40,680 bases of DNA from JAYZAP01 sp964645285 (GTDB taxonomy: Bacteria; Pseudomonadota; Alphaproteobacteria; JAAXGF01), in the NCBI GenBank assembly GCA_964645285.1, contig CAZYDR010000019.1, forward strand, positions 1 to 40,680. The letters run 5' to 3'. The notes under the pieces were generated by a model. That model was not told where the DNA came from. It saw only the letters and a program-made list of their open reading frames with translations, and searched no databases. The position numbers were made by a program, and so were the translations under genes. Of this stretch, positions 8,572 through 17,794 are shown piece after piece. The stretch's first letter is position 1. Every line of letters begins with the position of its first letter.

Positions 8572-9951
8572 ATGGCTACAGCATGGGCGCCTGACAGTTG
8601 GCGTAAGTTCCCAATCGGCCAGCAGCCGCAATGGCCCGACGAGGCCGCGCTTGCCGCTATCGAGGAACGGCTCAAGGGCTCGCCGCCGCTGGTTTTCGCC
8701 GGTGAGGCGCGACGCCTGAAGGCCCAGCTTGGCGATGTGGCCGAGGGCCGCGCATTTCTGCTCCAGGGCGGCGATTGCGCCTAAAGCTTCGCCGAATTTC
8801 ACCCCGACAATATTCGCGACACCTTCCGGGTGTTGCTGCAGATGGCCGTGGTCCTGACCTATGGCGCCAATCGCCCGGTGGTCAAGGTCGGTCGTATGGC
8901 CGGCCAGTTCGTCAAGCCGCGCTCGGGAGATACGGAAACCCAGGGCGACGTGGGGCTGCCGAGCTACCGCGGCGACATGGTCAACGCCATCGAGTTCACG
9001 CCCGAGGCCCGCACCCACGACCCCGAGCGTCTGCTGCGCGGCTATGCCCAGTCCGCCTCGACCCTCAACTTGCTGCGCGCCTTTGCCCAGGGCGGTTATG
9101 CCGATCTGCGCCAGGTGCAAAGCTGGAATCAGTCCTTTGTCGCCCGCAGCCCGCAAGGCGAACGCTACGCCGAAATGGCCGAGCGTATCGGCGATGCGCT
9201 CGACTTCATGGAAGCCTGCGGCGTTTCTTCGGCGACCGCGCCGCAGCTATCCGCCACGGATTTCTACACCTCCCACGAGGCCCTGCTGTTGAGCTACGAG
9301 CAGGCCATGACCCGGATCGATTCCACCACCGGTGACTGGTACGACTGTTCGGCTCATATGCTGTGGATCGGCGACCGCACGCGCCAGCTTGACGGCGCTC
9401 ATGTGGAGTTCCTTAAAGGCGTCGGCAATCCCATCGGCATGAAGGCCGGGCCGACCCTCGAGCCCGACGATCTGCTGCGCATCATCGATGCCCTTAACCC
9501 GGATAACGAGCCCGGCCGCCTGACCTTGATCGCCCGCATGGGCGCCGACAAGGTGGAAGACGGTCTGGCGCCCCTGGTTCGCGCGGTCAAGGCCGAGGGC
9601 CGCTCGGTGGTGTGGGCCTGCGATCCCATGCACGGCAATACGGTCAAGGCGTCCAACGGCTACAAGACCCGTGCGGTCGGACGCATTCTTGATGAGGTCA
9701 GCGGTTTTTTCGCGGTTCATCAGGCCGAGGGCACCCATGCCGGCGGCATCCACTTCGAGATGACCGGTCAGGATGTGACCGAGTGCATCGGCGGCGCCCA
9801 GGACATCACCGAACGCAGCCTGTCGGACCGCTATCACACTCACTGCGATCCCAGGCTGAATGCCTCCCAGGCGCTTGAGCTTGCGTTCATGATTGCCGGC
9901 GCCCTGAAAAAGGAGCGGCAGGAAGTCGCCCGCGTCGCGGCGGCCTCCTAA
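8572..9951 (+). pseudogene. Class II 3-deoxy-7-phosphoheptulonate (DAHP) synthase, interrupted by in-frame TAA
   Basis: DAHP synthase condenses phosphoenolpyruvate with erythrose 4-phosphate, the first step of the shikimate pathway. The frame from ATG 8572 to TAA 9949-9951 gives 459 codons, the usual class II length, and aligns by eye throughout (WRKFPIGQQPQWPD, GRMAGQFVKPRS, DPMHGNT, GGIHFEMTGQDVTECIGG). Codon 71 is TAA (8782-8784), exactly where the family's GGDCAESF motif needs glutamate, so one GAA-to-TAA change would explain it. The metal-ligand cysteine (C69) lies just before the stop, so a product restarting downstream would lack it. The enzyme would be dead unless the stop is a sequence error, is read through, or another DAHP synthase exists. 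Sequence around the stop is otherwise well conserved. Confidence 0.8.
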
Positions 9952-9989
9952 GGCCGCATGGCGGGCGCCGACTGCCCGAGACCAATGTC

Positions 9990-11150
9990 ATGACGTCGCG
10001 GCCCGCGAAAGTCGAACCCCAAGACCCGTTGTCCGGTGATAGCGACGACCCTGTCGCGCGGCTGACGGATCAGTACTTCAACAAGACTAAGAAGATCGTC
10101 GCCCATTATGGTGACCGGCGAGTGACTTACGCGGTGTTCATGCGTCAGCCGGTGTGTTTCGCGCCCAGGCTGGCCCTCGAATGGCTTGAGGACACGGCGC
10201 GCCGGCGTAGCGCCGAAATCGATATTGAGTTCAATTATCGCGAAGGCGACTGGGTCGGAGCCGGTGAGCCGCTGCTTTATATCAGCGGTTCCATGGTTGA
10301 CCTGGTCGATCTCGAAACCCTGTTCCTGCAGTGGCTCGGCCCGCCCTGCGTTGCCGCCTATAACGCGTTCGATATGTGCGAGGCGCTGCCCAAGAGCGAA
10401 TTTTTGGCAATGGATGCCCGTCACTGCGCCGGCGCCGATATGGCCGGCATGATGGCCTATGGCGCCAGTGTCGGTTCCACCGCCGCCCGCGACAAAGCCG
10501 GCGCTGTCGGCTTCATCGGCAATGCCACCGATGCCACGGCCCATTACTTCGGCAACGAACGCGGTCTGGGAACCATGCCTCACGCGCTGATCGGCTATGC
10601 CGGCACTACCGTGCGCGCCGCCGAAATGTTCGCCGAGACCTTCCCCGACGACCCCCTAACCGTGCTGGTCGACTATTTTGGTCAGGAGATCACCGACGCC
10701 CTGGCGGTGTGCCAGCGGTTTTCCGATCTGGCTGCGGCCGGTCGTCTGTCCATGCGTCTCGATACCCATGGCGGACGCTATGTGGAGGGGCTCGACATGG
10801 CCTCGTCCTATGCGGTGCTCGAGCGTCATGTGCCGACCGGCGTGCGCCATTACCGCACCGAGGATGAACTTCGTTGGCTGGTCGGCACCGGGGTCACCGC
10901 GGCGGCCATCTATCACATGCGCCAAAGCCTCGACGAAAGCGGTTTTGGGATGGTGAAGATTGTCGCCAGTTCCGGTTTCAACGCGGCCAAGTGCGAGGTC
11001 ATGGGCAGTGTGAATGCGCCTATCGACGTGGTTGGCACCGGCTCGTTCCTGCCCGAGAAGTGGCCCGAGACCTACGCTACCGCCGACATCGTCGCCTACA
11101 ACGGCGATCCCGCTGTCAAGCTCGGCCGCGAGTTCCTGTTGAAGAAATAG
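9990..11150 (+). CDS. pncB: Nicotinate phosphoribosyltransferase
   Basis: This 386-residue enzyme of the NAPRTase family converts nicotinate and PRPP to nicotinate mononucleotide in NAD salvage. Recognisable parts are LTDQYFNKTKKIV at the N-terminus, DARHCAGADMAGMMAYGASVGSTA, GTMPHALIGYAGTT, the phosphoribosyl-site strand RLDTHGG, and VASSGFNAAKC. The ATG at 9990 opens the frame 38 bases after the DAHP synthase gene. NAD synthetase begins 16 bases downstream, so the pair forms a salvage-plus-amidation module: nicotinate to NaMN here, then NaAD to NAD by NadE, with the adenylyltransferase NadD encoded elsewhere. Some members of this fold act on nicotinamide, but the motifs and the nadE linkage favour nicotinate. 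Family confidence is high. Confidence 0.85.
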   Translation: MTSRPAKVEPQDPLSGDSDDPVARLTDQYFNKTKKIVAHYGDRRVTYAVFMRQPVCFAPRLALEWLEDTARRRSAEIDIEFNYREGDWVGAGEPLLYISGSMVDLVDLETLFLQWLGPPCVAAYNAFDMCEALPKSEFLAMDARHCAGADMAGMMAYGASVGSTAARDKAGAVGFIGNATDATAHYFGNERGLGTMPHALIGYAGTTVRAAEMFAETFPDDPLTVLVDYFGQEITDALAVCQRFSDLAAAGRLSMRLDTHGGRYVEGLDMASSYAVLERHVPTGVRHYRTEDELRWLVGTGVTAAAIYHMRQSLDESGFGMVKIVASSGFNAAKCEVMGSVNAPIDVVGTGSFLPEKWPETYATADIVAYNGDPAVKLGREFLLKK

Positions 11151-11166
11151 TTTTGTCCGGTTCCCC

Positions 11167-12831
11167 ATGACTGATCGTCTTACCATAGCTCTGGCCCAGC
11201 TCAACCCCGTCGTCGGTGACGTCGAGGGCAATGCGGCACGGCTGCTTGCGGCACGGGCCGAGGCGGCGGCGGGCGGTGCCGATCTGGTGGTCCATACGGA
11301 ATTGGCGTTGATCGGCTATCCGCCCGAGGATCTGGTTCTCAAGCCGGCCCTGCAGGACTACGTGGAGCGCGCCATGGCCAGCCTTGCCGAGGCCACGGCG
11401 GACGGCGGCCCGGCCATGCTGGTGGGGGCGCCGCTGCGCGAGGGCGGCGCGCTCTACAATGCCGCCTTCCTGCTCGACAGTGGCACGGTGACCGCGAACC
11501 GCAAGAAGATCGATCTGCCCAACTACGGCGTGTTCGACGAAAAGCGCCTGTTCGCCGCCGGCCCGCTCAATGGTCCTCTCGACTTCAAGGGCGCGCGCCT
11601 CGGGGTGATGATCTGCGAGGACATGTGGACGCCCGACGTTACCGAATGCCTCAAAGAATCCGGCGCCGAGATTCTTATCGTGCTCAACGGCTCGCCGTTC
11701 GAGCAGGACAAGCCCGACGACCGGCTCAACCTAGCCGTGGCGCGGATAACCGAGTCAGGGTTGCCGCTGGTCTACGTCAACCAGGTCGGTGGCCAGGACG
11801 AGCTGGTGTTCGACGGCGCCTCCTTCGTGCTCAATGGCGAGTGCAATCTGCGGGTCCAGGCACCGGCTTGGCGCGAGCACATCAGCCTGACCCATTGGCG
11901 TCATGGGGACGATGGTCGCTGGACCTGTGACGCCGGCGATATCGCCAAACCAGAGGAAGGCCTGGCAGCGGTCTATCAGGCGATGACCATGGGTCTCCGA
12001 GACTACGTCGCCAAGAACCGCTTCAAGGGCGTGGTCATCGGCCTTTCGGGCGGCATCGATTCAGCGCTCAGCGCGGCGGTGGCGGTGGACGCCCTTGGCC
12101 CCGACGCGGTTCATTGCGTGATGATGCCGTCGCGTTATACCTCGCAAACCTCGCTCGACGACGCGGCGGAGTGTGCCGGTCTGCTCGGCGCGCGCCTCGA
12201 CAGCGTCCCTATCGAGCCAGGTGTTGGCGCCTTCGATACCATACTCGAAGATATGTTTGCCGGGCTTGAGCCCGACGTTACCGAAGAAAATATCCAGGCT
12301 CGGCTGCGCGGGCAGCTGCTCATGGCGATCAGCAACAAGCTCGGCCACATGGTGCTGACCACGGGCAACAAGTCGGAAATGTCCGTGGGCTATGCCACTC
12401 TCTACGGCGACATGTGCGGCGGTTATTCGGTGCTCAAGGATGTCTACAAGACGGCGGTATTCGCCCTGTCGCGGTGGCGCAACCTGTCGCGGTCAGATGG
12501 CGCGGCGGGGCCGGAGGGCCGGGTGATCCCCGAGAACATCATCGACAAACCGCCGACCGCCGAGCTGCGCCCCGACCAGTTGGACCAGGACAGCCTGCCG
12601 CCCTATGACGAACTCGACGAAATCCTCAAGAACCTTATCGAGCACGAAGAAAGCATCGATGATATCGCTGCCCGGGGCTTCGATGCGGCCGTGGTGCGCC
12701 GGGTCTCGCGCATGCTCGATCTCGCCGAATATAAGCGCCGTCAGGCGCCGCCGGGAGTCAAGATTACCAGCCGCGCCTTCGGCCGCGACCGCCGTTACCC
12801 CATTACCAACCGCTTCCGCTACGGCGAGTAG
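11167..12831 (+). CDS. nadE: Glutamine-dependent NAD+ synthetase
   Basis: This 554-residue protein is a typical two-domain NadE. The N-terminal nitrilase-like glutaminase domain (about 1-270) has the triad E45 in HTELALIGYP, a lysine in RKKIDLPNYGVFDEKR, and C150 in MICEDMW. The C-terminal synthetase domain has the ATP pyrophosphatase loop SGGIDS (294-299) and the conserved TTGNKSEMSVGYATLYGDM. It amidates nicotinate adenine dinucleotide to NAD+ using glutamine and ATP. The ATG at 11167 is 16 bases after pncB, which suggests one transcript. The sequence is complete with no odd residues. Confidence 0.95.
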   Translation: MTDRLTIALAQLNPVVGDVEGNAARLLAARAEAAAGGADLVVHTELALIGYPPEDLVLKPALQDYVERAMASLAEATADGGPAMLVGAPLREGGALYNAAFLLDSGTVTANRKKIDLPNYGVFDEKRLFAAGPLNGPLDFKGARLGVMICEDMWTPDVTECLKESGAEILIVLNGSPFEQDKPDDRLNLAVARITESGLPLVYVNQVGGQDELVFDGASFVLNGECNLRVQAPAWREHISLTHWRHGDDGRWTCDAGDIAKPEEGLAAVYQAMTMGLRDYVAKNRFKGVVIGLSGGIDSALSAAVAVDALGPDAVHCVMMPSRYTSQTSLDDAAECAGLLGARLDSVPIEPGVGAFDTILEDMFAGLEPDVTEENIQARLRGQLLMAISNKLGHMVLTTGNKSEMSVGYATLYGDMCGGYSVLKDVYKTAVFALSRWRNLSRSDGAAGPEGRVIPENIIDKPPTAELRPDQLDQDSLPPYDELDEILKNLIEHEESIDDIAARGFDAAVVRRVSRMLDLAEYKRRQAPPGVKITSRAFGRDRRYPITNRFRYGE

Positions 12832-12950
12832 CCACCAACCACGGGGTTGGCCTGAATCGCGGAATCTGCTACCCCTTGTCGCCCGCGAGCCGGGGGCGGT
12901 CCGGTTTTGTGAGTTTGTCGCCATAAATCCAGGTCCGGAAAGGACTTACC

Positions 12951-14342
12951 GTGTCTCTTGTCCTCTATGACACCAAGGCGCGCGCCAAGCGCGAATTCGT
13001 ACCCATTGATCCCACAAGGGTCGGCATGTACGTCTGTGGGCCGACGGTCTATGACCGCGCCCACATCGGCAATGCGCGCCCGGTCATCGTGTTTGATGTG
13101 CTGAACCGGCTGCTGCGCCGTATCTACGGCGACGGCAACGTCACCTATGTGCGCAACATCACCGACGTGGACGATAAGATCAACGCGGCGGCCCAGGAGC
13201 GCGGCCAGACCATTGCCGACATCACCGCCCGCACCACCAAGATGTTTCACGACGACATGGCCGCCCTGGGCGCCCTGCCGCCGGACCACGAGCCCCGCGC
13301 CACCGATCACATCGACGGCATGATCGCCATGGCCGAGACCTTGATCGCCAAGGACCACGCCTACGAGGCCGAGGGCCATGTGTTGTTCGACGTGTCCTCC
13401 ATGGATGACTACGGCGTCCTGTCACGGCGCAGCCTGAAGGATATGATTGCCGGCGCCCGGGTCGAGGTGGCGCCTTACAAGAAGAACCCGGCCGACTTCG
13501 TGCTGTGGAAGCCGTCGTCCGACGACCTGCCCGGTTGGGATAGCCCATGGGGCCGGGGGCGGCCCGGCTGGCACCTGGAATGCTCGGTCATGAGCGAGGA
13601 GTTTCTCGGCGTGCCCATCGATATTCACGGCGGCGGCCGGGACCTGGTGTTTCCCCACCATGAGAACGAGCGCGCCCAGAGCCTCTGCGTCCACGACGAT
13701 CTGGACAGCTTCGCCAACTATTGGGTCCACAACGGCTTCGTGGTGGTCGAGGGCGAGAAGATGTCCAAATCCCTGGGCAATTTTCGCACCGTCGATGACA
13801 TATTAGCCGACATTGGCCATGATCGTGGCGAGGTGGCGCGCCTGCTCATGCTCGGCACCCACTACCGGAAGCCTCTGGATTGGACGGCCGCAGGGATGGC
13901 CGAGGCCAAAGCCAGTCTTGATCGACTCTACACGGCGCTCGCCGGGCTAGACGACGCCGAGACCGCCGGCGGAGACCTGCCCGAGAACGTTATGGCGGCG
14001 CTCGAGGACGATCTCAACACGCCCAAGGTCATGGCCGAATTTTATGCCCTGGCCACTGCCGCCAACAAAGCAACTGATGGGGCCGAGCGTGTACGAATCA
14101 AGGGCGCCATGCTGGCGGTGGGTGACGTGCTCGGACTGCTTGGCCACGACCCCGTGGAATGGTTCAAGGGCGTGGATAGTGGCGACGACGCCGGTCATAT
14201 CGACGGGTTGATCGAAGCCCGAGAGGCGGCGCGGACAGCTCGTGATTTTACCACCGCCGACCGTATTCGCGACGAATTGCTTGCCGACGGTATTGTGCTT
14301 GAGGACGGTCCCGACGGCACCCGTTGGAAGCGGGCGGGCTGA
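12951..14342 (+). CDS. cysS: Cysteinyl-tRNA synthetase
   Basis: This 463-residue class I aminoacyl-tRNA synthetase charges tRNA-Cys. It shows the zinc-site cysteine C29 in YVCGPTVYD, the HIGH-type motif HIGN (38-41), zinc ligands in WHLECSVM and HHENE, and KMSKS at 270-274. The start is a GTG at 12951, supported by GGAAAGGA upstream and by the N-terminus MSLVLYDTKARAKREF. The last base of its stop codon is the first base of the cimA start (TGATG), so the two are translationally coupled. The order cysS-cimA-trmJ is common in alphaproteobacteria. Confidence 0.95.
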   Translation: MSLVLYDTKARAKREFVPIDPTRVGMYVCGPTVYDRAHIGNARPVIVFDVLNRLLRRIYGDGNVTYVRNITDVDDKINAAAQERGQTIADITARTTKMFHDDMAALGALPPDHEPRATDHIDGMIAMAETLIAKDHAYEAEGHVLFDVSSMDDYGVLSRRSLKDMIAGARVEVAPYKKNPADFVLWKPSSDDLPGWDSPWGRGRPGWHLECSVMSEEFLGVPIDIHGGGRDLVFPHHENERAQSLCVHDDLDSFANYWVHNGFVVVEGEKMSKSLGNFRTVDDILADIGHDRGEVARLLMLGTHYRKPLDWTAAGMAEAKASLDRLYTALAGLDDAETAGGDLPENVMAALEDDLNTPKVMAEFYALATAANKATDGAERVRIKGAMLAVGDVLGLLGHDPVEWFKGVDSGDDAGHIDGLIEAREAARTARDFTTADRIRDELLADGIVLEDGPDGTRWKRAG

Positions 14343-15934
14343 TGGCCGGGGAACGCATCTACCTGTTCGATACGACGCTGCGCGACGGCGTCCAGACCCA
14401 GGGCGTCGACTTTGGTGTCAATGACATGATTGTTCTCGCCGAGGAACTCGACCGCCTCGGCGTGGACTACGTGGAGGGCGGCTGGCCCGGCGCCAATCCC
14501 ACCGACGACGCTTTCTTCGCCGATCCGCCCAAGCTGGCTCGGGCGCGCTTTACCGCCTTCGGCATGACCCGGCGGCCGGGACGCAGCGCCGACAATGACC
14601 CCGGCCTGCGCGCCCTGATCGACAGCGATGTCGCCGCCGTCTGCCTGGTGGGCAAGGCCTCCGACTTCCATGTGGGCGAGGCCCTGGGCATCGAGCCCGA
14701 CGAAAACATCGCTATGATCCGCGACAGCATTGCCCTGCTGGTCAAGGGCGGCAAGGAAGCGCTGTTCGACGCCGAGCATTTCTTCGACGGCTTTGCCGCC
14801 AACCCGGATTACGCCCTGGCCTGCATCAAGGCGGCCTATGAGGGCGGCGCCCGCTGGGTGGTGTTATGCGACACCAACGGCGGCGTACTGCCCCACGAGA
14901 TCGAGGAAATCGTCACCGAGGTCATCAAGCATGTGCCCGGCGACCACCTGGCGATCCACTGTCACAACGACACCGGCAACGCGGTGGCCAATTCCCTGGC
15001 CGCCGTGCGGGCCGGGGTGCGCATGGTTCACGGCACCATCAACGGCCTGGGCGAGCGTTGCGGCAATGCGGACTTGGTATCGCTGATCCCCACCCTGGTG
15101 GCCAAGATGGGCTATGAGACCGGGGTCGGCCGTGACGACCTACACCATTTGACCCATTGTTCACGCCTGCTCGACGAGCTGCTCAACCGGGCGCCGGACC
15201 GCCACGCGCCCTATGTGGGCGCCTCGGCCTTTGCCCATAAGGGTGGCTTGCACGCCTCGGCGGTGGCCAAGAACCCCCAGCTTTACGAGCATGTGGCGCC
15301 GGATCTGGTGGGCAACCGGCGCCAGATCGTGATTTCCGATCAATCGGGTCGCGCCAATGTGCTGGCCCGCCTCGGCGAGGCCGGGTTCGACATCGATGGC
15401 GATCATCCCAAGTTGGGCGAGCTGGTCGAGACGGTCAAGGCGCGGGAATTCGACGGCTACACCTACGACGGCGCCGACGCGAGCTTCGAGCTCATGGTGC
15501 GGCGCGCCCTGGGCGAAGTGCCGTCGTTCTTCGAGGTCGACAGCTACCGGGTCAATGTGGAGCGCCGTTACAACGCGGTGGGCAAGTTGGTCACCGTCGC
15601 CGAGGCCACGGTCAAGGTGGTGGTCGGTGACGAACGGCTAATGTCGGTGGCGGAGGGTAACGGCCCGGTTGATGCCCTCAACGCGGCTCTGCGCAAGGAC
15701 CTGGGGAAATACTCGGGCGTGCTCGAAGATTTGCGCCTGGTCGACTACAAGGTGCGCATCCTGACGCCCAACGCCGGCACCGGCGCGGTCACTCGAGTGA
15801 TGATTGAGAGTGCCGATGACACCGGTGCCCACTGGGGTACGGTTGGCGTTTCGCCCAACATCATCGACGCCTCGTTCCAGGCCCTGCTCGACAGTGTGGT
15901 CTATAAGCTCCTGCGCAACGGCACATCCGCCTGA
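14342..15934 (+). CDS. cimA: (R)-citramalate synthase
   Basis: This 530-residue member of the isopropylmalate synthase superfamily condenses pyruvate with acetyl-CoA, giving a threonine-independent route to isoleucine. The N-terminal TIM barrel carries DTTLRDGVQTQGVDF (D10, R14, D15) and the metal-binding HCHNDTGNAVANS, followed by GTINGLGERCGNADL. The C-terminal allosteric LeuA dimer domain (about 395-520) is present, so feedback control by isoleucine is likely. Length matches CimA rather than LeuA or homocitrate synthase, and the TQGVDF form following the first motif is typical of CimA. The ATG at 14342 overlaps the cysS stop by one base. Confidence 0.9.
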   Translation: MAGERIYLFDTTLRDGVQTQGVDFGVNDMIVLAEELDRLGVDYVEGGWPGANPTDDAFFADPPKLARARFTAFGMTRRPGRSADNDPGLRALIDSDVAAVCLVGKASDFHVGEALGIEPDENIAMIRDSIALLVKGGKEALFDAEHFFDGFAANPDYALACIKAAYEGGARWVVLCDTNGGVLPHEIEEIVTEVIKHVPGDHLAIHCHNDTGNAVANSLAAVRAGVRMVHGTINGLGERCGNADLVSLIPTLVAKMGYETGVGRDDLHHLTHCSRLLDELLNRAPDRHAPYVGASAFAHKGGLHASAVAKNPQLYEHVAPDLVGNRRQIVISDQSGRANVLARLGEAGFDIDGDHPKLGELVETVKAREFDGYTYDGADASFELMVRRALGEVPSFFEVDSYRVNVERRYNAVGKLVTVAEATVKVVVGDERLMSVAEGNGPVDALNAALRKDLGKYSGVLEDLRLVDYKVRILTPNAGTGAVTRVMIESADDTGAHWGTVGVSPNIIDASFQALLDSVVYKLLRNGTSA

Positions 15935-15968
15935 GCTGTCGGCCGTCCTTTTTGCCCATGGCGCATCA

Positions 15969-16039
15969 CCAGCCCACTCCCCCTCCCAACCACCCGCAGG
16001 ATATGATTCCATGGGTGGTTGGGAGGGGGAGTGGGCTGG
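15969..16039. repeat. Perfect 27-bp inverted repeat with 17-base loop
   Basis: The arm at 15969-15995 (CCAGCCCACTCCCC onward, C-rich) is the exact reverse complement of the arm at 16013-16039, with a 17-base loop. It fills much of the 141-base gap between cimA and trmJ. No T-run follows on either strand, so it is not a standard intrinsic terminator. It may be a dispersed palindromic (REP or MITE-like) element, or an mRNA stabiliser or processing site. A second short repeat, TTGTG-GGCAA-CACAA, follows it. Confidence 0.8.
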
Positions 16040-16075
16040 CTAGGTTGTGGGCAACACAATGATGGTGCTTTAGCC

Positions 16076-16861
16076 ATGGCCGGAACCGACCGCGGTCGCG
16101 ACGCTGTCACCGGCGGCCCGGCGATTATCCTGGTACGCCCACAAATGGGTGAGAACATCGGCACCGCGGCGCGGGCTATGCTCAATTTCGGCCTCACGGA
16201 TTTACGCCTGATTGAACCCCGCGACGGCTGGCCCAACGTCAAGGCGGTCAACGCCGCCGCCCGTGCCACCGACGTGCTCGACAATGTGCGAATATTCGAC
16301 ACCACGGCCGAGGCGGTGGCCGACCTGCGCCATGTCTTCGCCACCACCGCCCGGCCGCGCTTTATGCTCAAGCCGACCAAATCACCGCAAGAGGCGGCGG
16401 TGGACATGCGCCAATGGCAAGCCTTGGACGAGCCCTGCGGCATCCTGTTCGGCCGCGAGCGCACCGGCCTCGAGAACGACGACGTGGTGCTCGCCGATAC
16501 GGTCCTGACCGTGCCTATCAACCCAGCCTATGCCTCGCTAAATCTGGCTCAGGCGGTGTTGTTGATCGGTTACGAGTGGTTCCAGGCGGGGGACGTCGAG
16601 ACTTTTGAGACGGAAGACCCCGCGGGCAAGGCCGAGCGCATGGTGCCGGCGACCCGCGACGATATCGAAAACTTCTTCGTCCATTTGGAGCGCGAACTGG
16701 ACGATTGCGGCTTCCTTCGCAACGAGCACAAACGCCCGGCCATGGTGCGCAACATCCGCAACATCTTCCTCCGCGCCGGTCTCTACGAAAAAGAGGTCAA
16801 CACGCTCCACGGCATCATCTCCGAGCTCGTGAAGGGCCGGAGGGATGAGGTTGACGGGTAG
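16076..16861 (+). CDS. trmJ: tRNA (cytidine/uridine-2'-O-)-methyltransferase TrmJ-type (SPOUT family)
   Basis: This 261-residue protein transfers a methyl group from S-adenosylmethionine to the 2'-hydroxyl of tRNA position 32. The SPOUT knot motifs are all present: motif 1 ENIGTAARAMLNFG, motif 2 ILFGRERTGLEN, and motif 3 VPINPAYASLNLAQAV. The C-terminal helical extension (about 165-261) with HKRPAMVRNIRNIFLRAGL is characteristic of TrmJ. The ATG at 16076 is chosen because homology begins shortly after it; an upstream in-frame ATG at 16019 would place the hairpin arm inside the coding sequence. Specificity (TrmJ versus the related LasT/TrmH group) is inferred. Confidence 0.85.
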   Translation: MAGTDRGRDAVTGGPAIILVRPQMGENIGTAARAMLNFGLTDLRLIEPRDGWPNVKAVNAAARATDVLDNVRIFDTTAEAVADLRHVFATTARPRFMLKPTKSPQEAAVDMRQWQALDEPCGILFGRERTGLENDDVVLADTVLTVPINPAYASLNLAQAVLLIGYEWFQAGDVETFETEDPAGKAERMVPATRDDIENFFVHLERELDDCGFLRNEHKRPAMVRNIRNIFLRAGLYEKEVNTLHGIISELVKGRRDEVDG

Positions 16862-16884
16862 GCGGCAGACGCCGTGATCTCGGC

Positions 16885-17773
16885 CTACTCGGCCGGGCAG
16901 GGTGGCGGCGGTGTAAAGCCAGCGGGCAGGATTGGCGGTGATCCTGGTGCGGCGCAGGCGCTATCTATCTGTGTCTGATCCAGGTCCACCGCACCGAAGA
17001 AATCCGCCCCCGATAGATCAGCGCCTGAAAACTTCGTTCTTTGCAGTGTAGCCTCACGGAACGAAGCGCCGATCAACGAAGCATTCTTGAAGCTTGCGCC
17101 GTGAAGTATGGCATGGTCGAAAACTGCCTTGTCCAGGTTGGCATTCTTGAAGTCGCTACGAACCCCTTAAACGTCGTCGAGTACGGCGCCTTGCATTGAT
17201 GCGCCAACAAACACGGCGCCGACGATTTGTGAACGCGACAGGCGCACCCCTTGCAGAGAAGCATCGGTGAAATTCGCGACCAAAAAAAATGGCATGTTCG
17301 GCGGTCATGCGATCGAGGGTCGCTCCTGAAAAATTGACGCCTTCCGCATAGAGTTTCGTCGCCCGTACGCCGCTCAAGTCTGCATTGGTCATGCTTGCGC
17401 GGGAGAACTGGACGAAGTCGAGGGTCGCGGTGGAAAGGTTGGCGTCGTCAAGCAGCGCCCGTCCCATGCTCGACGATGATATGACGGCGTTGACGAAACT
17501 GGCGCCGCGAAGGTTGCCGGCGACGAAGCGGACGCGGTCCAACCGCGCGTTATCGAACTTGCCTTCGATAAATGTGCGGTAGGAGAACTTGCAGTGATCG
17601 AGAACCACGCCGCTGAAATCAAGCCCTTGGGATGCCATGTCGTCGCTACGGTCGCTGGTAGTGATGTCGATGCCGTTGAGGTCGACACATTGATCCGCAC
17701 GAAGCGCTGTCGGTGCCAACACAACGCCGATCCCGATCAGCATGATCGCTATGTGAGTGACGGTTTTAGTCAT
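16885..17773 (-). pseudogene. Secreted pentapeptide-repeat protein gene, frameshifted and with an in-frame stop
   Basis: The ATG at 17773 starts a clear signal peptide (TKTVTHIAIMLIGIGVVLAP, cut after LRA) followed by A(D/N)LxG-type pentapeptide repeats such as GVNFSGATLDRM. At a run of eight A (17282-17289) the frame breaks. Removing one base restores the repeat frame (NFTDASLQGVRLSRSQIVGAV). That frame then meets TAA at 17167-17169, after which repeats continue (DFKNANLDKAVFDHAILHG, GADLSGADF) to a proline-rich end, PPPPCPAE, and TAG at 16885. Two independent lesions make loss of function likely. The original product would be an exported right-handed beta-helix of about 295 residues, function unknown. 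It lies 21 bases downstream of the antiporter gene, same strand. Confidence 0.75.
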
Positions 17774-17794
17774 TTTGATCTCGTTGAATTTACG

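Noticed and set aside
4091..8784. Reassignment of a stop codon in this organism
   Set aside because: All three stop codons also end intact genes normally (for example TAG ends gor and TAA ends the SDR), and all three appear as internal stops.
17282..17289. Phase-variable switch at the A8 tract of the pentapeptide gene
   Set aside because: Even in the corrected frame a TAA follows within about 40 codons, so tract-length change alone would not restore the protein.
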